A stretch of DNA of 7,710 bases from Burkholderiales bacterium (GTDB lineage Bacteria; Pseudomonadota; Gammaproteobacteria; Burkholderiales; Burkholderiaceae_D). The stretch is from positions 1-7,710 of the forward strand of contig JAGWUK010000127.1 of the NCBI GenBank assembly GCA_028868455.1, given 5' to 3'. A model generated the notes under the pieces. It searched no databases. It was not told where the DNA came from and was given only the letters and a program-made list of their open reading frames with translations. The position numbers and the translations under genes are program-made. This document shows positions 1 through 6,763 of this stretch, one piece after another (the first letter of the stretch is position 1; each line of letters begins with the position of its first letter).

Positions 1-27
1 AAGGATACGGCACAAAAAAAAGCACGG

Positions 28-770
28 ATGAAAACCTTTTTCTTGCATGAGCTCAGCGCAGTCGGCCTCTGTGTGCTGAGCATATTGATGCCGTTTTCCA
101 GTGCCACTGCGGTGACGATCACTGTGGCCTACAATGAGCGCCCGCCGTATCTGGTGAGCAATCCGGATGGTACTGTCAGTGGCTTAACGGCAACGCCGGT
201 TGCAAATGCTTTCCATCAGGCAGAGATCCCCTTTGTCTGGGAAAAAAATCCGACCAACCGGCAATTGCAAATTCTCAAGGAATCCGGCGGCATGTATTGT
301 GCCGTCGGTTGGTTTAAAAATCCGGCGCACGAAAAATTTGCCAAGTTCACCAAAGCGGTTTACCGCGACAAACCCTCCATCGTCATCGTCAATCTGAATT
401 TCAGCGCACCGCCGGATACCAGTCTGGCCGAAATTTTGACGCGCCCCGATGTGCACGTATTAGTGAAAGACCAATATTCTTACGATCCCTATGTCGACGG
501 TTTGTTTGCACGTCTGAAGCCGGCGCTGGTGCAGACGACGGCTGAAAACATCAACATGATAAGAATGATCAAGGTAGGTTCGCAGATTTCATGCTGGTGT
601 CGGAGGAGGAAGCCAGTTATTTCGTTGAGCAAGCGGGTTTCAGCGTGAAGGATTTTCAATTGCTGAAATTTAAAGACATGCCCGCTGGCGAAAAGCGCTA
701 TCTGATGTGCAGCAAGGATGTACCGGACGAACTGATCAATCAATTAAACAAGGCGATCAATTTTGAATGA
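28..770 (+). pseudogene. Periplasmic solute-binding protein (family 3, amino-acid type), frameshifted
   Basis: The gene encodes a secreted solute-binding protein resembling the family 3 (polar amino acid) binding proteins of ABC transporters. Residues 1-28 form a signal peptide (MKT start, hydrophobic core, likely cleavage after ATA at 26-28). The mature protein opens with a short beta strand and the motif AYNERPPY, typical of the family. The first frame stays coherent to about residue 184 (base 579), then degenerates into a basic, Cys/Trp-containing tail and stops at 648. From about base 579 a different frame continues the protein (FADFMLVSEEEASYFVEQAG and onward) to a stop at 768-770. One missing T in the GGTTCGCA stretch (577-584) explains this; restored, the protein would have about 247 residues, normal for the family. 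No permease or ATPase gene is adjacent, so the ligand is unknown; orphan proteins of this type are common in betaproteobacteria. No strong ribosome binding site is visible before the ATG. It may be a real pseudogene or a sequencing error. Confidence 0.72.
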
Positions 771-939
771 CAGGAAAGTATCTCTCACCCAAAAAATCGG
801 CTGACTGCACAGAAGTTATCTGCGCATTTGAATATACCCCACGGCAGTATCTCATTTGCGCGGTATAAAACAACATGACATGAACACGTCATAAAATCTG
901 TATAGGCTTGCCTGCGATCGATGGAATCCGGGGAGCGAT
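771..939. other. Intergenic region with an imperfect dyad upstream of the 216-residue gene
   Basis: This stretch holds no gene. Its most notable feature is an 18-base imperfect palindrome at 875-892 (ATGAC, eight bases, GTCAT; 14 of 18 positions symmetric) that ends 47 bases before the next start codon. AT-rich hexamers such as TATAAA (864-869) and TATAGG (901-906) could act as -10 elements, but I find no well-spaced -35 partner, so no promoter is called. There is no clear intrinsic terminator after the preceding gene. Confidence 0.3.
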
Positions 940-1590
940 ATGGAAACGACAGCGATAAAACTCAATTCTGTGAACGCAGACTTGAACCGAATTTTTGCCA
1001 AAACCAGCAAGGGTCGGGAGGAAGTCTCGCAGCGCAGCGCTGGTCTGAGTGCCAAGCAACGCAGCATCCTGATCATGCTTGATGGCAGCAAAAAACTGTC
1101 TGCGCTGACCACGCCGGTACCGCACAATGAATTGGCCGAAATTGTCGACTTTCTGCGTCAGCAAGAATTAATCGAAACTGCATCCGCTGCGATCGCTGAA
1201 CGGCCATCCAATACCGCAGCATTGACCCATAGCACCATCCCTGCCAACACGCCGGCAGTGCCTGCGACGGATCGCGTGTTGCCGGCAACAACAGGCAACC
1301 ACGCTGCACACAAAGACCTGGTGCGCGAAACCTGGATTACCGACGATGCCAGCATACGCAAGCTGAAAGATTTCATGACCGTCACCGCCCAGACCTATCT
1401 GGGCTTGCTGGCGGCCGATGTTATCCGTCGTATTGAACTGGCCAAAGATGCCAGACAATTAATGGGTGTCCTCGGCCATTGGCACATGGCCTTGCGCGAC
1501 TCCAAACAAGGTCATCGTTTCGCCAGCGTCTACATGGAGCAAATCAGCGCTGCCCTGCATGGCAAAGAAGCCACTTTACCGGGTATTTAG
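940..1590 (+). CDS. Uncharacterised two-domain protein, 216 residues
   Basis: I do not recognise a named function. The start is well supported: ATG at 940 follows GGGGAG (930-935) by four bases. The product appears cytoplasmic, with no signal peptide or membrane segment. Residues 11-80 look like a compact helical, possibly winged-helix domain, with the stretch GLSAKQRSILIMLDG at about 35-49 followed by a helix rich in Glu and Leu. Similar segments occur in small betaproteobacterial hypothetical proteins. Residues 82-125 are a low-complexity linker rich in Ala, Thr and Pro. Residues 130-208 form a second, helical domain (Leu/Ala-rich, with Trp181 and several His residues). The gene stands alone: 169 bases after the binding-protein gene and about 250 bases before oxyR. 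The N-terminal region could bind nucleic acid or mediate protein contacts, but nothing in the sequence proves either. Gene reality is strong; function is unknown. Confidence 0.82.
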   Translation: METTAIKLNSVNADLNRIFAKTSKGREEVSQRSAGLSAKQRSILIMLDGSKKLSALTTPVPHNELAEIVDFLRQQELIETASAAIAERPSNTAALTHSTIPANTPAVPATDRVLPATTGNHAAHKDLVRETWITDDASIRKLKDFMTVTAQTYLGLLAADVIRRIELAKDARQLMGVLGHWHMALRDSKQGHRFASVYMEQISAALHGKEATLPGI

Positions 1591-1838
1591 TTTTTGCCCT
1601 TGGCAAGCTTGCACGTTAGCGCGAACCCAACCGTTGCCGTTCATCGGATTCGCGCACATTCTACGCCGGAATAATTAGCAATACTCCCTACCAGTACATA
1701 GCAATTTGGCGCCATTTCGCAATGAATACGTGCGCTTTAAAAAATACTCCCCATGTTTATGTATTTTTCAAGAGAACTGAGCAGTTTCCCTTGAAAGCAC
1801 TTGCTGACGCTGTCAAAAGACTGTGCCAAACTATCGTC
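1591..1838. other. Intergenic region upstream of oxyR, with stem-loop and palindromes
   Basis: These 248 bases hold no convincing gene. They contain a 10-base perfect palindrome at 1603-1612 (GCAAGCTTGC), a long-stem hairpin at 1619-1655, and a symmetric GC-rich centre TGGCGCCA inside 1701-1720. The reading frame of oxyR is open back to an ATG at 1722, but that 39-residue extension is not OxyR-like. A promoter for oxyR should lie here. LysR-type regulators usually bind T-N11-A sites near their own promoters, but I cannot point to one site with confidence. Confidence 0.35.
1619..1655. other. Stem-loop downstream of the 216-residue gene, no U tract
   Basis: GCGCGAA (1619-1625) pairs perfectly with TTCGCGC (1649-1655). 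After one C/A mismatch, two further C-G pairs extend the stem, leaving a loop of about 17 bases. There is no T run after either arm, so it does not meet the definition of an intrinsic terminator on either strand. It could be a 3' end-stabilising structure or a factor-dependent termination region for the upstream gene. Confidence 0.35.
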
Positions 1839-2783
1839 ATGACACTCACAGAATTAAAATATATCGTTGCCGTCGCCCGGCAAAAGCATTTTGGCCACGC
1901 TGCCGAGGCCTGTTTTGTTGCGCAACCAACCCTCTCTGTTGCAATAAAAAAACTCGAAGAAGAGCTCGGCGTCACCATTTTTGAACGTGGCGGAACAGAA
2001 GTTTCCACTACGCCCTTAGGTGCGCAAATCGTGGCGCAGGCAGAACGTGTGCTGGAACAAACCGCCGCCATCAAAGAAATTGCCAAACAAAATAAAGATC
2101 CGCTGGCTGGACCTTTCCGGCTTGGCGTGATTTACACCATCGGCCCGTACCTGCTGCCGACACTGGTCAAGACCATGATTCAACGCGTGCCACAGATGCC
2201 GCTGGTATTGCAAGAGAATTTCACGGTCAAACTGATGGAATTACTGCGCCAGGGCGAGCTTGATGCGGCCATCATGGCCCTGCCTCTGCCGGATCAGGGC
2301 ATGATGACGCAAGCTCTGTATGATGAGCCTTTTGTCGTTGCCATGCCGCGCGATCATGCCTGGGCGGAGCGTGCTGAAGTCTCGGCTGAAGAATTGAAAT
2401 CCGAAACCATGCTCTTGCTCGGCAACGGTCACTGTTTCCGCGATCAGGTGCTGGAAGTCTGTCCGGAAATGGCGCGCTTTTCTACCGCGGGCGATGGTAT
2501 CGCCCGCACGTTTGAAGGCTCGTCGCTGGAAACGATACGCCACATGGTGGCCTCCGGCATCGGTATCACCGTGCTGCCAATGGCGTCCGTACCCGATCTG
2601 CAAAGCAAAGACGGCATGTTGCGCTACCTGCCGTTCACCGCGCCGGCACCGGACAGACGTGTGGTAATCGCCTGGCGTAAAAGCTTTACCCGCCAGGCCG
2701 CCATCGAAGCTATTCGTCAGGCCGTACTGGCCTGCGATTTGCCAGGCGTGACCATGCTCAACGAACCTGCCACAGCACAATAA
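1839..2783 (+). CDS. oxyR: OxyR, LysR-family hydrogen peroxide-sensing transcriptional regulator
   Basis: OxyR senses H2O2 through a reversible disulfide and activates peroxide-defence genes (catalase, alkyl hydroperoxide reductase, dps in known species). Starting at ATG 1839 gives 314 residues. The LysR winged helix-turn-helix occupies about residues 1-60 (FGHAAEACFVAQPTLS), a linker helix follows to about 90, and the two-lobed regulatory domain runs from about 92 to 300. The match to E. coli OxyR is residue-exact: redox Cys199 and Cys208 lie in GHCFRDQVLEVC, and Thr100, Thr129 and His198 of the peroxide site are all present. Cys25 is also conserved. This register is the main reason to reject the ATG at 1722, which would add 39 unrelated residues. 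No good Shine-Dalgarno sequence precedes 1839. A hairpin follows the stop, then a rimJ-like gene on the same strand. Family members usually repress their own transcription. Cys299 is an extra cysteine. Confidence 0.95.
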   Translation: MTLTELKYIVAVARQKHFGHAAEACFVAQPTLSVAIKKLEEELGVTIFERGGTEVSTTPLGAQIVAQAERVLEQTAAIKEIAKQNKDPLAGPFRLGVIYTIGPYLLPTLVKTMIQRVPQMPLVLQENFTVKLMELLRQGELDAAIMALPLPDQGMMTQALYDEPFVVAMPRDHAWAERAEVSAEELKSETMLLLGNGHCFRDQVLEVCPEMARFSTAGDGIARTFEGSSLETIRHMVASGIGITVLPMASVPDLQSKDGMLRYLPFTAPAPDRRVVIAWRKSFTRQAAIEAIRQAVLACDLPGVTMLNEPATAQ

Positions 2784-2794
2784 TCCTCATCAAA

Positions 2795-2833
2795 GGCGAC
2801 GCGCTACCCGACCTGCGTCGCCGACTTCATTTC
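2795..2833 (+). terminator. Hairpin between oxyR and rimJ, possible weak terminator or attenuator
   Basis: GGCGACGC (2795-2802) and GCGTCGCC (2815-2822) are perfect reverse complements, an eight-pair GC-rich stem with a 12-base loop. The sequence that follows (GACTTCATTTCTTT) is pyrimidine-rich but not a clean T run, so termination may be partial. It starts 11 bases after the oxyR stop and its stem ends 17 bases before the next start codon, where it would also influence translation initiation of rimJ in any readthrough transcript. Confidence 0.45.
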
Positions 2834-2839
2834 TTTACC

Positions 2840-3385
2840 ATGTTGATCGACACCCTGACCACCGAAAGACTGCAACTGCGGATTCTGATGCCAGAACACG
2901 CAGAACGCCTGCAACGCTATCTGCTCAGCAACCGGGCGCATCTGGCACCTTGGGAACCGGCGCGCGACGCCGATTATTTTTCTCTGGAAAAATGCCAGGA
3001 ACGCCTGTTCCAGAACTTCCGCCAGATGGAAGCCGGTATCGGCATGTATTTCGCCGTGTGCCAGCAAGACGAAGTGATCGGCGTCTGCAACTTCAGCAAT
3101 ATCGTGCGCGGCGCTTTTCAGGCCTGCCACCTCGGCTATGCCATCGCGCAAGATCATGAGGGTCAGGGCTATATGTATGAAGCCGTGCAGGCTGGCATAC
3201 AACATATGTTTGCGCATCAGGGACTGCACCGCATCATGGCCAATCATCTGCCCGACAACCTGCGCAGTGCTGCCTTGTTGCGACGTCTGGGTTTCGAGCG
3301 TGAAGGTTATGCGCGCTCCTACCTGAAGATCAACGGCATCTGGCACGATCATGTACTCACCTCGCTCATCAATCCAGAACGCTGA
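2840..3385 (+). CDS. rimJ: RimJ-like ribosomal protein S5 alanine N-acetyltransferase (GNAT family)
   Basis: The 181-residue product is a cytoplasmic GNAT acetyltransferase of the RimJ/RimL type, which transfers acetyl from acetyl-CoA to protein N-termini; E. coli RimJ acetylates ribosomal protein S5. The N-terminus carries the usual LTTERLQLR strand (6-14), followed by HLAPWEPARD at 34-43, very close to the RimJ motif with LKPWEPVRD. GVCNFSNIVRGAF (81-93) and HLGYAI (97-102) are hallmark strands. The acetyl-CoA pyrophosphate loop is QDHEGQG (104-110), and HRIMANHLPDN (130-140) and LLRRLGFEREGYA (146-158) complete the fold. Family proteins are about 180-195 residues, so it is full length. No Shine-Dalgarno sequence is visible before the ATG, but no other in-frame start would keep the conserved N-terminus. 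It lies 56 bases behind oxyR on the same strand, across a hairpin; co-transcription is possible but unproven. The true substrate could differ from S5. Confidence 0.88.
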   Translation: MLIDTLTTERLQLRILMPEHAERLQRYLLSNRAHLAPWEPARDADYFSLEKCQERLFQNFRQMEAGIGMYFAVCQQDEVIGVCNFSNIVRGAFQACHLGYAIAQDHEGQGYMYEAVQAGIQHMFAHQGLHRIMANHLPDNLRSAALLRRLGFEREGYARSYLKINGIWHDHVLTSLINPER

Positions 3386-3540
3386 ACACGAGCATCAGCG
3401 CGGCATTTCGGCTTTGCAGCGGCGCTTGCGCATGTAAAAACGCTATGACAGAATAGATACAGATATACTCCAAGCTTTTCTGAAACCTGACGCAGTTCTG
3501 CTTGTCAAAACGCGCATTTGCCCGGAAAGCCTACATCGCC

Positions 3541-5805
3541 ATGTCCTTGTTTCGCGTGCTGGTATTGCTTGCCAGCCTGACTGCATTGTTCAACATTTCT
3601 CCATCCTTAGCGCAGACAACGCCGCCCGCCCCGATCACTGCCACGCCCCCTGCGACATCGGTAGCAGCAACGCGACCAAAAGTCGCACTGGTCTTGTCCG
3701 GCGGTGGCGCGCGCGGCTTTGCACATATCGGCGTGTTACGCACATTGGAAAAAATGCATGTCCCGATTGATATCGTCGTCGGCACGAGCATGGGGGCGGT
3801 TGTCGGCGGCGCGTATGCCGCTGGCCGCAGTGCCGACGAGCTGGAGCAGATCGTCAAAGAGACCAACTGGGACAGCGTACTGGCCGATCGTCCGGCGCGC
3901 TACGATCTGGATTACCGCAGAAAAGAAGAAGATGTCATTCTGCCGTCGCGTATCGAATTCGCGATCACCAAATCTGGCGTCTATCTGCCACCTGCCGCTG
4001 CCGGTAACGCCGCACTGGAGCACGCTCTGGCCCGGCTGCTGCCGGAAGGCATGCGCGATCAGCCGGTCGATCAATTGGCGCTGCCGTTTCGCTCGGTGGC
4101 CTCGGATCTGGTCGACGGTGATCTGGTGGAACTCAACGACACGCCTTTGCTGCTCAGCATGCGCGCTTCGCTTGCGGTTCCCGGCGTTTTTGCGCCGGTA
4201 CGTGTCAAACACAGACTCGTCGTCGACGGAGGCCTGGTCGCCAATTTGCCAGTAGAACTGGCGCGATCCATGGGGGCAGACGTGATTATTGCAGTCAACG
4301 TCGGCACACCATTAGCCAAGGAAAATGAGCTCAACAGCGCGATCGATGTCAGCAAGCAAATGCTGCAAATCCTGACCGAGCAAAATGTGCAGAGATCCAT
4401 CAGGCAGCTCGGCAAAAACGACGTGCTGATCGCACCGGAATTAGATGGCATCAGCTTTCTGGATTTCGCGCAATATGACCGGGCAGTGAAGTCCGGTGAA
4501 GAGGCCACCCAAAAATTGGAAAAACGCCTGCGCAGTCTCCGTGTTGCTGATGCGGACTATGCCGCGTACCAGTTCCGCCGCACCATAGGCACCCTGGCCG
4601 CCGCCAATCCTGCCACCAGCCTGCCGCTGGCAAAGATCGAAGTACAAGGCAGCAAGCATATTAATCCCAAGGCGCTCATCGCCCAGACTGGTTTGCAAAC
4701 CGGCCAGGTGGCCAGCGAAGAACAAATCCGCCAGGCAACCGCACGCCTGTACGGACGCGGCGATCTCGACAATGTAGAAACCATTATCACGGATACCGAC
4801 AGCGGCGAACGCAATGTCCTGATCAAACCGACGGAATCCAATTCCAGTCGCAATCGTCTGCGTGTCGGCCTGGAGCTGGCCAGCGATTTTGCTGATGATA
4901 ATCGCTTCTCTCTGACCATGATGCATGTTGCCTCCTCGCTCAATAGCTACGGCGCAGAATTGCGCACGGTCGCACGCATCGGCAGCCAGCGCGCGCTCGG
5001 CTTCCAGCTATGGCAACCACTGGGGACGGCGTCGCCGTGGTATTTCAGCCCCTCTCTGGCCTACAATTCCGGTAGCATCGATTTGTTTAGCAATGGCCGG
5101 AAAACCCTGCGCGTCGGCGCACGCGGCACGAGCGGCAATCTGATGCTGGGCCGTCAGTTGAGCAACTGGGGTAGCATTGAAGCCGGTGTCACACGTAGCT
5201 ACGGTCAAATTACGACGTTGTTGCCAGCCGATCCAAATAACGCCGAATATCGCTTTTACGATTCAACGCAGTTTGTCCGTTTTGGCATAGATACACTGGA
5301 TTCGGTCGCGTTCCCGACGCGCGGTTCGCTCGTCGGCGCAATCTGGGAGCATTCCCCAAGCAAAACATCGGGCGAGCCATCGCAGGCACAGTCAACCTTG
5401 CAGGCGCTGAGCGCATTTCAGTACGGTGACTGGGCAGGGCATGTGAACTTGGAATGGGCACGTTCACAACGCGGCGACGCACCGAATGCACTGGGCGGAT
5501 TTTTACGCCTTTCCGGCACACCGCAAAATTCGCTGAATGGGAATGCCACCGTGCTGGGACGCATCGTCGTTGCACGCAAAATCGGGGCATTACCGAGCAC
5601 CGTGGGCGGTGCCATACGATTAGGATTTTCCGCCGAACTCGGCGGTGCCTATGGTCGCGATACGCCGTTTAGTTTTGGCGACCTGAAACAAGCTGCCAGT
5701 GCCCATCTGTCGATTGATACCCGCTTCGGCCCACTGTTTTTTGGTGTCGGGGCGACACGCGCAGGCGGCTCCTCGCTTTATCTTTTCCTCGGTCCGACCT
5801 GGTGA
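3541..5805 (+). CDS. Patatin-like phospholipase with POTRA and outer-membrane barrel (PlpD-like type Vd autotransporter)
   Basis: From ATG 3541 the protein has 754 residues in the order typical of PlpD-like type Vd secretion. A signal peptide occupies 1-24 (cleavage after SLA), followed by a Pro/Thr/Ala-rich spacer. The patatin lipase domain spans about 46-345, with oxyanion loop GGGARG at 54-59, nucleophile elbow GTSMG at 81-85 (Ser83), and catalytic Asp229 in DGG at 229-231. All dyad elements are intact. A single POTRA domain covers about 361-433 (KIEVQGSKHINPKALI, then LYGRGDLDNVE). The remainder, about 440-754, is a 16-strand-type beta-barrel of alternating hydrophobic strands ending in Trp, consistent with Bam-dependent insertion. 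The expected activity is phospholipase A on the cell surface or after release. A TTG at 3502 would give 767 residues with a more basic leader; I prefer the ATG because it has GGAAAG at 3524-3529 and a compact signal peptide. The 3' end overlaps the opposite-strand regulator by 28 bases. Confidence 0.9.
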   Translation: MSLFRVLVLLASLTALFNISPSLAQTTPPAPITATPPATSVAATRPKVALVLSGGGARGFAHIGVLRTLEKMHVPIDIVVGTSMGAVVGGAYAAGRSADELEQIVKETNWDSVLADRPARYDLDYRRKEEDVILPSRIEFAITKSGVYLPPAAAGNAALEHALARLLPEGMRDQPVDQLALPFRSVASDLVDGDLVELNDTPLLLSMRASLAVPGVFAPVRVKHRLVVDGGLVANLPVELARSMGADVIIAVNVGTPLAKENELNSAIDVSKQMLQILTEQNVQRSIRQLGKNDVLIAPELDGISFLDFAQYDRAVKSGEEATQKLEKRLRSLRVADADYAAYQFRRTIGTLAAANPATSLPLAKIEVQGSKHINPKALIAQTGLQTGQVASEEQIRQATARLYGRGDLDNVETIITDTDSGERNVLIKPTESNSSRNRLRVGLELASDFADDNRFSLTMMHVASSLNSYGAELRTVARIGSQRALGFQLWQPLGTASPWYFSPSLAYNSGSIDLFSNGRKTLRVGARGTSGNLMLGRQLSNWGSIEAGVTRSYGQITTLLPADPNNAEYRFYDSTQFVRFGIDTLDSVAFPTRGSLVGAIWEHSPSKTSGEPSQAQSTLQALSAFQYGDWAGHVNLEWARSQRGDAPNALGGFLRLSGTPQNSLNGNATVLGRIVVARKIGALPSTVGGAIRLGFSAELGGAYGRDTPFSFGDLKQAASAHLSIDTRFGPLFFGVGATRAGGSSLYLFLGPTW

Positions 5806-6566
5806 ACGACACCCGGTTTTTCCACGGGCACGACGGGACGACGTAAAGCAGTGAAAGCCGAAAACTCCCAGGAACGGAAACCTACCAGCAAGGTAAATCC
5901 GTCGCGCTCTTCCGGTCTGAGGCGACGGTCATCCTGATGCATGCGCGCCAGTTCTGCCACCAGTTGCTGAATTTTTTGCACGACTTCCTGTGCGCTGCGC
6001 GTTGAGACCCTGGCAGGCACGCACATCAGGGTTTCGCCTATCCCATCGAAACTGCCGGACAAATAATCGCTGGCGACATAGTCGCGAAAATATTGCTGAA
6101 CCGGTCCATCGGGGCGCCAGTGAAATGCCGGTGAAACATTCAGGCGATAGCGGTTATGTGGTCGCAACTCAATCAATTCCAGCTTATCGAGCGCCAGCAT
6201 TTGCAACAGGCATTCAGCCTCGTTCATGGAATAGGTTTCGACGATCTGTTCCAGCGTCCAGTTACCGAGGCAGCAAATTGCCACCAGCAACAATTTAGGG
6301 TCCGCCATCAACGAGCGCTCCTGCTCCAGACTCAGCGTATCGGAATGCGGCGCCACATCGGCAGCCTGCCGCAAGACATCTTCCATCGCGATGCCAGCGA
6401 CTTTGCAAATCTGCGCCAGGCGCGACAGGCTCATATCTTTTTGGCCGAACATGCGTTTCATGCTCGACTCACTCATGCCTATCCGTTCGGCCAGGACTTT
6501 GTAGGTAACACCCGCTGCGCGTAATTCGGCACGTAACACTTGCAACAACAATTCCGGAGAACTCAT
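5778..6566 (-). CDS. XRE-type helix-turn-helix transcriptional regulator
   Basis: The product has 262 residues. Residues 5-67 form a Cro/C1-type DNA-binding domain: YKVLAERIGMSESSMKRMF (22-40) supplies the helix-turn-helix and LSRLAQICKVAGIAMEDVL the following helices. Residues 88-145 look like a second small helical, winged-helix-like unit (LLLVAICCLGNWTLEQIVE, then a helix and a short hairpin). The rest, 146-262, is an uncharacterised C-terminal region that may bind a ligand or mediate oligomerisation. The start at 6566 is chosen because AGGAG sits five bases upstream on this strand; an ATG at 6620 would add 18 hydrophobic residues that do not fit a regulator. The gene is divergent from the outer-membrane protein gene at 6764, with 197 bases between them, and convergent with the patatin gene. 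Self-regulation and control of the neighbour through the shared region is a reasonable inference only. The product is cytoplasmic; the effector is unknown. Confidence 0.85.
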   Translation of the reverse strand: MSSPELLLQVLRAELRAAGVTYKVLAERIGMSESSMKRMFGQKDMSLSRLAQICKVAGIAMEDVLRQAADVAPHSDTLSLEQERSLMADPKLLLVAICCLGNWTLEQIVETYSMNEAECLLQMLALDKLELIELRPHNRYRLNVSPAFHWRPDGPVQQYFRDYVASDYLSGSFDGIGETLMCVPARVSTRSAQEVVQKIQQLVAELARMHQDDRRLRPEERDGFTLLVGFRSWEFSAFTALRRPVVPVEKPGVVHQVGPRKR

Positions 6567-6763
6567 CGCGACTCCTGTTGAAAAGATAAAACTGCAAAAG
6601 GTACCGCATATTAATACCAAAAAGCCTAATTATGTAAGCTTCGAACAATTAACTGGTACGCATTGCAAAACATTGCAACACTGCGTCCCGAGGTCACCCG
6701 TGATACGCCAAGCGCCGGGCAGACCGTTTCGAATCTTATTCAACGCAACCGAACGAGGCACAA
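6567..6763. promoter_or_regulatory. Divergent regulatory region between the regulator and the outer-membrane protein gene
   Basis: This 197-base gap must carry promoters in both directions. The left part is AT-rich and the right part more GC-rich. On the minus strand, CTTACA and TATTAA separated by 16 bases (6612-6639 region) make a possible weak promoter for the regulator. No well-spaced promoter pair is evident for the plus-strand gene. GGTACCGCAT (6600-6609) recurs, minus one C, as GGTACGCAT (6655-6663), a second repeated motif besides the operator-like element. Confidence 0.4.
6658..6686. promoter_or_regulatory. Operator-like element: inverted repeat enclosing a 10-base-period direct repeat
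   Basis: ACGCATTG (6658-6665) and CACTGCGT (6679-6686) are inverted half-sites matching at seven of eight positions. Inside lies CATTGCAA at 6661-6668, repeated exactly at 6671-6678, i.e. one helical turn apart. The core TTGCAA is itself palindromic. The element sits in the divergent region between the XRE-type regulator and the outer-membrane protein gene, the usual place for a shared operator. Which protein binds it is not shown by the sequence. Confidence 0.42.

Noticed and set aside
1722..1838. N-terminal extension of OxyR from the ATG at 1722
   Set aside because: The extension has no LysR-like sequence, and the 1839 start reproduces E. coli residue numbering for all key positions.
2241..2780. 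179-codon open frame on the minus strand inside oxyR
   Set aside because: It is the complementary shadow of a strongly conserved gene, rich in His/Arg/Gly, with no family resemblance.
2804..3352. 182-codon open frame on the minus strand opposite rimJ
   Set aside because: The plus strand encodes an unmistakable RimJ-like protein over the same bases; this frame is its antisense shadow.
3464..3469. TATACT as a -10 box for the patatin gene
   Set aside because: The hexamer is good, but no -35 element lies at 16-18 bases, so I did not call a promoter.
3502..3540. TTG start for the patatin gene
   Set aside because: Possible, but it has no ribosome binding site; the ATG at 3541 has a purine-rich site and a complete signal peptide. 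Kept as an alternative only.
3704..4255. 183-codon plus-strand frame within the patatin gene
   Set aside because: It is an out-of-frame reading of the lipase domain, with Trp/Cys/Arg-rich composition and no start signal.
6567..6620. Longer regulator start at 6620
   Set aside because: The added 18 residues are hydrophobic and unlike XRE regulators, while AGGAG precedes the 6566 start at proper spacing.
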